The position numbers and the translations under genes are program-made. Positions 25,443 through 35,400 of a stretch of DNA of 64,000 nt are shown piece after piece (within the stretch, counting starts at the first letter, position 1; every line of letters starts with the position of its first letter). The stretch comes from Acanthosoma haemorrhoidale (lineage: Eukaryota > Arthropoda > Insecta > Hemiptera > Acanthosomatidae), in the NCBI GenBank assembly GCA_930367205.1, contig OV884012.1, positions 151,109,405-151,173,404 on the forward strand, in the 5' to 3' direction. Below the pieces are notes generated by a model. The model saw only the letters and a program-made list of their open reading frames with translations, was not told the DNA's origin and made no database searches.

Positions 25443-25861
25443 AGTTTACGCACATCTCCTCGTAAACTATGAAGTCTAAGTCTAAATTGAGGACGACTTA
25501 GGCGATATTACGATCACTCTCCTAATCGTACTAAGGGAGCGAAGGCCAGCCCAAACAGTACACAACCTGTAATCCCTTACATTCGGTCGTATTTATAAGA
25601 CACTTATAGTCCAAATAAAACGCTGCTTCTAACACTGCAGCCACTAGTGACAAAATAAAAAAAAAACAAAAAAAAAATTACATGGCTCATTACTCACAGA
25701 AAACAATGGCATCTTACACGCTACGCAAAGTCGATATTTCTACACAGCCTGTGTACATTCTAAAAAAACAACAAAAAAAAAATACTTCTAGAAATGGTAC
25801 AAAGTGTACGTATGTATACCATACCAAATTTGGCTACGTGCAGAAGCGAGGACACTCCAAC

Positions 25862-28800
25862 TCACTCATGGCCAGCACCCTTCCCCCCTGGTGGAAGTTT
25901 TAACTGTTCGACGTGGACGGTCCTCCGTTTCGTCGGAGGTCTTGTACTCTCGATGGTGACGATGTTATGCTCCCTGATCACCACCACCTTGAATGGACCC
26001 TCGTATCTGATCGACTCTTTGCTCCGATTAGAGCCAATTTTACGATATACAATCGTCCCAATTTTAAGGTCCCCTATTCGACCCCGGACTTTGAGGTTTA
26101 CCCGAGAAACTCTCTTGACCTTCTCCCTCACGATTTTGTCACGAACTTTGCCCCAAAGTTTTCCGAGCTCTAAGTGAGCACTTAACATTTGCTCCGCTAT
26201 TCCCTCGTCCGCAACCGTCTCTGTCCCGTTCCGGCGCCTCGCGCGCAGTCCGAAGAGGATCTCGAACGGCGTAAACCCCGTGGTGGAGTGGATGGAATGA
26301 TTGTATGCCGCCACTGCCTTCGGCATCGCCTCGTTCGCCGGCAGACCCTTTTCTACCTGATACACCCGCAGGTGGTCACTCAAGGTACTGTGCAACCTTT
26401 CGATGCCTCCGCGACTCTTAGGATGTCCTGGGGTGTTGAGATGCCACACGATATCAAGGTTTTTCATCTCCGTCCGAACGTTTGCATTATCGAACTCCCT
26501 ACCCCCATCAGACGAGATTCGGTCCGGTACCCCATAAAACTGGAACCACGTTCGTAATGCCTGTAAGACGGCGTTGGATGATTTGTCTTTTACGGCGTAC
26601 GCCATAGCTACCTTACTGAAGGTATCTATTGTCGTAACCTACTTATACCCCTTCCAAGTGAACGTGTCAATCTGTAGTTCACTCAGTGGCGTCTCTGCTG
26701 TGGGTGTTTCCTCCTGTTGACCCTGTGGTGGGTGTCGATCATATTTAGTCTTAAGACATATATCGCACGTTCCTAAAATCTCTTGGATCGTCTTTTTCAT
26801 ATCCCACCAGAAGTACCGTCGCTGTAATGCTTGCAAAGTCTCCGGCGCACCGCGGTGGTTCGTCTTCCCTTGATGGTAGGCAAGCGTTACTTCCCGCTGC
26901 CGTTCCTCATCACGCAGTGTCTGGACCATAGACAGACAACGAACAAACGATCGATCAATACCCAGTTGTTCTGTTCTCCATAATTTCTTGATCAGATCCC
27001 ACACTGTCGCGTTGCCGACAAATAGATGGTAGGTCTTCCCTGGTCTGGATGCATCTTTCAATGCCTGGCAAATTTGGTCACCCTTGACACCCGGTTGGGA
27101 CCAGATTGTCGTAATACTATTCTTGCCATAGTTTTCATGAGTAGCTCGCATCAGGCCGGTCGTTTGCGTCTTCCAAATAATTTGTCGCCGTTTATCGTTA
27201 ATCATACCCTCGATCGTCTCCATTTCCACCGGACGTTCTCCGGCAGATTCTTCCGCTTCTTGGTGTTCGCTCCCATCGCTATCGTCCCGCGTACCGCGAC
27301 TTCCATCTTCCCCGGGCGCCCATTCCTGGATAAATTGTCTGTGATCCCCGGACGTTTCCCCTTCCTCGACTGCATTTACGGTAATCGCTCGAGATAGCCA
27401 GTCCGCCACTACATTGTCCTTCCCTGGTTTGTATACAATTTCCAGGTTGTATTGGGACAAAAACTCCTTCCAGCGTGTCACCCTGCCTGATGATTCCTTA
27501 AGCTTCCCCACCCATTGAAGAGGTCTGTGGTCCGTATGTACTCTGAATCTCCGCCCGAAGACGTATGGACGAAAATGGTCAATAGCCCATATGATGCCAA
27601 GAAGTTCACGCTCGAGGGCACTGTACCGCGCTTCCGTGTCGGTCAGTCTTCGACTCGCGTACGCCACTGGTCGTTCCCCCCCATCTCCCTCCTGCGACAG
27701 CACCGCTCCCAATGCATACTCACTTGCGTCGGTGGTGATAGTAAATAGCTTCTCAAAATCGGGAAACGCCAGGATTGGTTCCTCTTGCAGTCGAGCCATG
27801 CATTTTCGAAGGTTTTGCTCCATAATAGGTGTAATCGCTATCCGCGCCCCCTTCCGCAGCAGGTTACTGATGGGTACGAGATACTCTGCCATGTCTGGCA
27901 CAAAACGCCGATAGTAATTTAGCGTACCTAAAAGTCGCCGAATGCCCTTGACGTCTTTCGGCACCGCTATCTTTCGAATTGCGTCGACTTTTGCAGAATC
28001 CGGCTGGACTCCCTCCCTCGAGATGGTATGCCCTAAGAAGTTGATCCGATCCTCTCCCAGCGATGATTTTTCCATCGACAATTTTAACCCGAATTCACGC
28101 AAACGTCGAAATACCCTCCGGAGATCTTCGATGTGTTCGGATTCTGTTCGGCTGAAGATCAACAGATCGTCCATATAAATCTGGCATACCGCCTCGTCTA
28201 TCCCCCTCAGGATTTCGTCCATCAATCTCTGGAAAGTAATCGGAGCGTTCTTCAAACCAAATGGCATCCGAGTGAACTCATAGTGCCCCCTCTCGAAAGT
28301 AAACGCTGTTTTGTGTTGATCGGTAGCGCTCATTTTGATTTGATGGTACCCTGCTTTCAAATCCAAAGTGCTAAAGATTGTGGCTCCATTCAGTCTGTCG
28401 AGAATGTCCTCAAAACGGGGAATCGGATACTTCTCATCCGTTGTGTTTTCATTTAATTTTCTAAAATCGACGACGACTCTATATCTCTCCCCCTCCTCTC
28501 CCGGTTTACTCTTCTTTCGTACTGCCCACAGAGGACTATTATAAGGGGATGTGCTATCAACGATTATACCCTGTCGTCTTAAGCTGTCGATTTCTGTCCG
28601 GATATGTTGGCGGAGTGCCTGCGGATATCGTCTCTCCTTCACGTACGTTATTCGGTCAGATTTTAATGGGATTTCATGTACTGTCTTCCCCGTTGCCCCA
28701 AGCATATCACCCTCCACGTAAAAAATATCTCCGAACTCCCTACGTAAGCTTTCCCTCCAGTCCACAACTTTCTTGACTGCCCCTATCCGCGCACTCCCAC

Positions 28801-29242
28801 CTCTTACGGTCCCTTGACATTGATAAGTAACCCCCCCCAACTTGATCCGCCACTCCTTTCCCTTGTTCTCTACAAGCGCGCCTACCCGACCCAATAAGTC
28901 ACACCCCACTATTATTTCATACTCGCGCGGCATGTACTCCACAATATGTACGTTAATATCGCCCTTTTTTTTCGCCCATTTCTCTAAATTCACGACCGCC
29001 TCTCCCGCCACTTTACAGGGCCCGCCCAGGGTAATTAACTTGCACTTACATACCTTGACCTGGAGTGCCCTCTCTCTGCCATACAGCCGCTCCAACGCAC
29101 CGCGTGACATTATGGTATTGGTGCTTCCTGTATCCACCAAGCACCTCTCTCCCCCCTCGACTCTAATTATTGGCAACTCGCACAGTTTTCCTCTCACTGT
29201 ATTACACTTTAGGGTGCGGTCGCCACTCTGCTGCCACCCTCC
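25862..29242 (-). CDS. pol: Gypsy Pol polyprotein (protease-RT-RNase H-integrase), one internal stop
   Basis: Pol is open from the codon after the gag stop (29242) to a TAG at 26639-26641. It then continues in the same frame to 25862. Numbered from 29197: protease LVDTGST at 20-26; RT with VVVDFRKLN at 241-249, DLKAGYHQI at 279-287 and YMDD at 341-344; RNase H with D490, E530 and D556. The integrase HHCC zinc domain (H..H, CDIC) is near 780-820. The catalytic Asp of QIDTF comes before the TAG; SSDGG and the Glu of GGIERLH follow it. All catalytic residues are present. The TAG falls where relatives have an aromatic residue, so this is probably a single nonsense mutation. The natural product would be the self-replication polyprotein of the element. 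Confidence 0.93.
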
Positions 29243-30445
29243 TCAGGCTGCCACACGCCGCTCCCATCTTCTCGAAGTAGTCTTCTTTCGCTCATGCTCT
29301 CGGCTCCTGTCGCGAGCCGGCTCTTCTTCCGTTTCCGACGTTCCTGACGCTCCTGAAGATTCCTCAGCTGAAGATTCATTACCCCTGGGTGATATATTTC
29401 TTCTTTCCCGCATCGTTTGCGTATTCACTTCCATGGGTTCTGCCCTATGAACATCTCTCCTCCGATACACGTAAGGGCAATGCCTAGCGATATGCCCCTC
29501 CTCACTGCACTCGAAACATTTTGTGCGGGGGCACTGTGCCACTAAATGACTCGTCTTCCCGCACCCATGGCATTTTCTCTCTTCTCTGCGGGGTCCGTAC
29601 CTGGGTCTCGCCGCCCTGAACCTCCTTTCGCCTGCCGCTCCCCTGTCCCTACCGGTTGGTGTTTCGACTTTTTTCCAATTTGATTTAGGGACCCTGGTTC
29701 TTCTGTACACTATCCGGCTCCATTCTCCCTCATCCTCATGTATCCTCGATTCCTCCTCCCTGGCGCTGGTGTCAATCATGACTTGGGCACATTCGAGGAA
29801 TGAGCGCTCATTAGGGAATACCTCTTTTCTCCCTGTTTCCTTCGCCAACTGTACCTTTAGTATAGTAGACAGAAATCCCATTCTGCCCTCTACCTCTTCG
29901 ATGCTCATTGTCTCTCTCATTTTCTCCATTATTTGATTATAACGGGTTAGAAGAACTGCGGCATATTGGCCGCTACTCTGCCTTGATGATTTTGTTTCCC
30001 GGAACATCTGGAAAATATCTTCTTCAGGCGTCCATCGCCCCCCTCCATATGCTTTCTTTAGCCGCATCTTCACCGTTTCCCACGACGTCTCCTCATCCGC
30101 TTGGATCTGGTTGAGAATCCTTCTCTTGACCCGACATATCAGGGCCGCTCTTAGTGACTCTGCATCCCTGGGGTCCAGAAGATTTTCCTCCGATTTTGCT
30201 AGAATTAAGGCAGTGAGGCGATCTCCTCCCTTCAGAAAGTGGTTGAGTTCTCCTAATTCGCCAGTGAACCATTCCAGCTCTGAAATTGCATTTCTCAGAT
30301 CTTGAGTGTTCATTGCTTTCACTCTCATCAACGCAAGAGCGGTAGCATGAGCTTCTGGCAAAATGCCCACCCTTCTCGTTGCTACATGTTCCGCGCCATC
30401 CGCTACGTTCAGAACAGGTGGTCGTAGCACGCCTCCTTCCGCCAT
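29243..30445 (-). CDS. gag: Gypsy Gag
   Basis: A 400-residue nucleocapsid precursor starting at ATG 30445. The N-terminal two thirds is an alpha-helical capsid-like region (LRNAISELEWFTGELGELNHF at about 50-70). Two CCHC zinc knuckles follow: C292-x2-C-x4-H-x4-C305 and C310-x2-C-x4-H-x4-C323. The C-terminus is a charged Ser/Glu/Arg tail. The frame ends in TGA at 29243-29245 and pol follows in the same frame without a shift. Its role is to package the element RNA and form virus-like particles in the cytoplasm. Confidence 0.92.
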   Translation of the reverse strand: MAEGGVLRPPVLNVADGAEHVATRRVGILPEAHATALALMRVKAMNTQDLRNAISELEWFTGELGELNHFLKGGDRLTALILAKSEENLLDPRDAESLRAALICRVKRRILNQIQADEETSWETVKMRLKKAYGGGRWTPEEDIFQMFRETKSSRQSSGQYAAVLLTRYNQIMEKMRETMSIEEVEGRMGFLSTILKVQLAKETGRKEVFPNERSFLECAQVMIDTSAREEESRIHEDEGEWSRIVYRRTRVPKSNWKKVETPTGRDRGAAGERRFRAARPRYGPRREERKCHGCGKTSHLVAQCPRTKCFECSEEGHIARHCPYVYRRRDVHRAEPMEVNTQTMRERRNISPRGNESSAEESSGASGTSETEEEPARDRSREHERKKTTSRRWERRVAA

Positions 30446-30535
30446 TCTTTCTTCAATTTTTTATTTAACACGGCAAAAAGGAAAAAAAAAAAAAAATCGA
30501 ACAGACGTCGCTTACTTTTCTTTCCACACCACGAG

Positions 30536-30553
30536 TTCACGGGTTTCGGCACC
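30536..30553 (-). other. Primer binding site of the gypsy element
   Basis: Directly inside the 5' LTR on the minus strand, the LTR's last T followed by GGTGCCGAAACCC gives TGGTGCCGAAACCC, the expected tRNA-3'-end complement starting with TGG. I cannot assign the tRNA without a search. Confidence 0.75.
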
Positions 30554-30739
30554 AGTTAATGCTTACCGGCTTTAGAATTAAGAAACAAAGGGAAAAAAGG
30601 TACAGAGAAACAACACGCTTGAAAGTTAGAACTAGACTGTTTATTTCGAGTCTATAACCCTGTATATTTACATTCGGGATGTTTACATCCCGACGTTCGG
30701 GGATTAAGGTTGAGTACTGATGCTGCCCGGAGCTTAACT
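30554..30739 (-). repeat. 5' LTR of the gypsy element
   Basis: By eye identical to the 25247-25432 copy. In minus orientation it should hold the promoter and start of transcription; no canonical TATAAA is visible. Confidence 0.95.
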
Positions 30740-30743
30740 TTAG

Positions 30744-32485
30744 TATAAACTTTAATTAGTTAATTTCAAACACCATCAGATGTCAGCAAACAGGAAAGCT
30801 TTATAAAGGAAGAAAAAGTGAAGGACATCAAAATAGTATCTATTGAAGATTAAAATATAGATGAATCTTTTCTCAGATTCTTATTTTATTTATTTACTTA
30901 CTTATCTTATTATTTATTTCTCATTTCTTCAGAAGAATGCATCAGAAATAAAGATCTGAGGTAAAGTAGTTAACAACGTAATTAAAAAAGCTACCTAGTA
31001 GATATATGATAGAAGTGCATTGTTTTCACAGGTCAGTTAAATAATCTTGCAGAGGAGATAAAGTCTTTTAAAAAACTTTATTATGAATAAGAATCAAAAC
31101 ACTGGTTTATGTACAAATATTAATCAGTTACAGCACTAGGACATTCTTTGGCTAAGGCTAAGGCACGAGTGAGGGTGTCTTGTAGGGTGAGGAAGCAGGT
31201 AGCCCAAAGGGTAGGATTTTTGGGAAATTGTACTTACAAAAAAAGGGGACCTTAAGTCTCAACTGTGGCACACGTTTCTACTGAAAATGTAAGCTATAAT
31301 AAGCATTATATGACTGGACAAAAAGAACTCAACTTTAAATATATATATTCACAGCTGTTTATAATTTCATAAAATCCTACATTATCAAATAGTGGATATT
31401 CTGGAAGATATTCTAAATAACGGAAATTATTACTTCTTAGAGTTTAATAGCAATAAGTTTGAATAGGATTCTTATTTGGTGCTGTATTTAGTTACCCTTT
31501 GGCTCGCAATAAAATCTCCAGCTTTTCGTATTTTGAAACTCAAAACTTGTATTAATAATTTTTCAAAATTAAATTGCGAATAATTTTAAGACATATAAGC
31601 ATTCATTTACGGGGGGGGGGGGGTAAACATCAAGTCAAACAAATCGAACCGGTATGTGGAGAAATGACTTGCCGGTTCGGCATAAGCCCTCACCAAATGT
31701 ACATGGCTTGTAGTCCCTGACTCCTTAGCATACTTCTAATACTATTTCCTTCCATTTTAGAAACCGAATCCTGCTTATTCATTTGGCTTCCATATATTAG
31801 TCACCTTGGATTAGTTTAGTAATCTTTTTGAATTTGTATTTTTGTTATCATCGTGTTAAGCCATGAGAAAAAAATATGAACTTATAACAGATCCGTGAAT
31901 TGATAACGATTATAGTTTATTGGGACCTACTTTCAGGAGTATCGTTTTTTACCTAACGTTTTCCACTAGCAATTTAATTAGAATCTCAATAAAACACGGT
32001 CTAGGGCGTTCTGTGATGAACCGTTCATATTTCATCGATTGGTTCAATTTTTGCGCTCTTTTCCTCGTTTCATCTCTGTGCCTGTCTGAGTTCTAAATGA
32101 GACCTAGAGGCATGAAATTTTACATTGATGACTCTCTAATACTAATACTCTAATACTAGGGTTGGATAGTTACTCCATAACTACTGTCAGCAAATATAAT
32201 ATTATTAAACTATGTGTGCCTATTGGCGATTCAGCAATGAATGAGTAAGACCATTCACCTTTGCACTGTGAATGGTAGTCTTGTTCGGAGCTGCGAAAAG
32301 CAGCCTCGTGATTTTGGTTTTAGCTAACGCTAATAACTAATAAAAAAATAATACCATCGATTATCATTTAATTAAAGATACAATTTCATTAACTTCTTAT
32401 TGTGTTGAGTATTACGACTGTGGAATGGCGAAATTCAACGTTTCTAAGCCTCAACAAACTGTCATTTTAAAAAAAAAATTGGCGT
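30744..32485. other. Intergenic; unassigned minus-strand open frame with poly(A) signal, 13-G run
   Basis: On the minus strand at about 31120-31225 an open frame reads NPTLWATCFLTLQDTLTRAL and ends KECPSAVTD-stop. About 45 bases later there is an AATAAA (near 31080). It could be the last exon of a gene or the tail of a transposon; I do not recognise it. A run of 13 G lies at 31611-31623. The rest is AT-rich and featureless. Confidence 0.35.
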
Positions 32486-35400
32486 AAGAACTTTAAAAAA
32501 AATTGCAGCTTTACACAGAGCTAAATAATCTTTTCCCAAGTTCCACTAAATCATTTTATTTCGTTATGCAACAGACACGAGCTGTCATAGTATTATATTA
32601 CTATATTTTTCCACGTGTATATTAATAACTACGGAGTATTAATATGTAATATGTGCAGAGGTTTCATATAAATCCAGTAGCATAAATGGAGCATCTTTCT
32701 TTGCATACATGAAAACATTAAACAGAAGCCAGGTCGAAACCGTTTAATAGCCCTCTTTTGATAAGAACTTTGAAAACAATTGCAGCTTTTCACAGAACTG
32801 AATAATCTTTTCCCAAGTTCCACTAAATCATTTTATTTCATTATGCAACAGACACGAGCTGTCATAGTATTATATTACTATATTTTTCCACGTGTATATT
32901 AATAACTACGGAGTATTAATATGTAATATGTGCAGAGGTTTCATATAAATCCAGTAGCATAAATGGAGCATCTTTCTTCGCATACATGAAAACATTAAAC
33001 AGAAGCCAGTTCGAAACCGTTTAATAGCCCTCTTTTGATAAGAACTTTGAAAAAAATTGCAGCTTTTCACAGAACTGAATAATCTTTTCCCAAGTTCCAC
33101 TAAATCATTTTATTTCGTTATGCAACAGACACGAGCTGTCATAGTATTATATTACTATATTTTTCCACGTGTATATTAATAACTACGGAGTATTAATATG
33201 TAATATGTGCAGAGGTTTCATATAAATCCAGTAGCATAAATGGAGCATCTTTCTTTGCATACATGAAAACATTAAACAGAAGCCAGGTCGAAACCGTTTA
33301 ATAGCCCTCTTTTGATAAGAACTTTGAAAAAAATTGCAGCTTTTCACAGAACTGAATAATCTTTTCCCAAGTTCCACTAAATCATTTTATTTCATTATGC
33401 AACAGACACGAGCTGTCATAGTATTATATTACTATATTTTTCCACGTGTATATTAATAACTACGGAGTATTAATATGTAATATGTGCAGAGGTTTCATAT
33501 AAATCCAGTAGCATAAATGGAGCATCTTTCTTTGCATACATGAAAACATTAAACAGAAGCCAGGTCGAAACCGTTTAATAGCCCTCTTTTGATAAGAACT
33601 TTGAAAACAATTGCAGCTTTTCACAGAACTGAATAATCTTTTCCCAAGTTCCACTAAATCATTTTATTTCATTATGCAACAGACACGAGCTGTCATAGTA
33701 TTATATTACTATATTTTTCCACGTGTATATTAATAACTACGGAGTATTAATATGTAATATGTGCAGAGGTTTCATATAAATCCAGTAGCATAAATGGAGC
33801 ATCTTTCTTTGCATACATGAAAACATTAAACAGAAGCCAGGTCGAAACCGTTTAATAGCCCTCTTTTGATAAGAACTTTGAAAAAAATTGCAGCTTTTCA
33901 CAGAACTGAATAATCTTTTCCCAAGTTCCACTAAATCATTTTATTTCATTATGCAACAGACACGAGCTGTCATAGTATTATATTACTATATTTTTCCACG
34001 TGTATATTAATAACTACGGAGTATTAATATGTAATATGTGCAGAGGTTTCATATAAATCCAGTAGCATAAATGGAGCATCTTTCTTTGCATACATGAAAA
34101 CATTAAACAGAAGCCAGGTCGAAACCGTTTAATAGCCCTCTTTTGATAAGAACTTTGAAAAAAATTGCAGCTTTTCACAGAACTGAATAATCTTTTCCCA
34201 AGTTCCACTAAATCATTTTATTTCGTTATGCAACAGACACGAGCTGTCATAGTATTATATTACTATATTTTTCCACGTGTATATTAATAACTACGGAGTA
34301 TTAATATGTAATATGTGCAGAGGTTTCATATAAATCCAGTAGCATAAATGGAGCATCTTTCTTTGCATACATGAAAACATTAAACAGAAGCCAGGTCGAA
34401 ACCGTTTAATAGCCCTCTTTTGATAAGAACTTTGAAAAAAATTGCAGCTTTTCACAGAACTGAATAATCTTTTCCCAAGTTCCACTAAATCATTTTATTT
34501 CATTATGCAACAGACACGAGCTGTCATAGTATTATATTACTATATTTTTCCACGTGTATATTAATAACTACGGAGTATTAATATGTAATATGTGCAGAGG
34601 TTTCATATAAATCCAGTAGCATAAATGGAGCATCTTTCTTTGCATACATGAAAACATTAAACAGAAGCCAGGTCGAAACCGTTTAATAGCCCTCTTTTGA
34701 TAAGAACTTTGAAAAAAATTGCAGCTTTTCACAGAACTGAATAATCTTTTCCCAAGTTCCACTAAATCATTTTATTTCATTATGCAACAGACACGAGCTG
34801 TCATAGTATTATATTACTATATTTTTCCACGTGTATATTAATAACTACGGAGTATTAATATGTAATATGTGCAGAGGTTTCATATAAATCCAGTAGCATA
34901 AATGGAGCATCTTTCTTTGCATACATGAAAACATTAAACAGAAGCCAGGTCGAAACCGTTTAATAGCCCTCTTTTGATAAGAACTTTGAAAAAAATTGCA
35001 GCTTTTCACAGAACTGAATAATCTTTTCCCAAGTTCCACTAAATCATTTTATTTCATTATGCAACAGACACGAGCTGTCATAGTATTATATTACTATATT
35101 TTTCCACGTGTATATTAATAACTACGGAGTATTAATATGTAATATGTGCAGAGGTTTCATATAAATCCAGTAGCATAAATGGAGCATCTTTCTTTGCATA
35201 CATGAAAACATTAAACAGAAGCCAGGTCGAAACCGTTTAATAGCCCTCTTTTGATAAGAACTTTGAAAAAAATTGCAGCTTTTCACAGAACTGAATAATC
35301 TTTTCCCAAGTTCCACTAAATCATTTTATTTCATTATGCAACAGACACGAGCTGTCATAGTATTATATTACTATATTTTTCCACGTGTATATTAATAACT

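Larger units (their letters stand above)
25247..30739 (-). mobile_element. Ty3/gypsy LTR retrotransposon, nearly intact
   Basis: A 5493-bp element in minus orientation, with LTRs at 25247-25432 and 30554-30739 that I read as identical over all 186 bp. TTAG flanks both ends (25243-25246 and 30740-30743) as the 4-bp target duplication. In transcription order it has the LTR, PBS, gag, pol (protease, RT, RNase H, integrase), PPT and LTR. No env frame lies between integrase and the PPT. LTR ends AGTTAA...TTAACT resemble those of the 17.6/297/gypsy group. Identical LTRs imply recent insertion, yet two in-frame stops interrupt gag-pol. Confidence 0.96.

Noticed and set aside
25443..25861. env gene of the gypsy element
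   Set aside because: Only about 420 bp lie between integrase and the PPT, with no minus-strand frame of useful length.
26189..30575. Several long + strand frames (up to 202 codons) across the gypsy element
   Set aside because: They are antisense shadows of the GC-rich gag and pol frames, which carry all the recognisable motifs.
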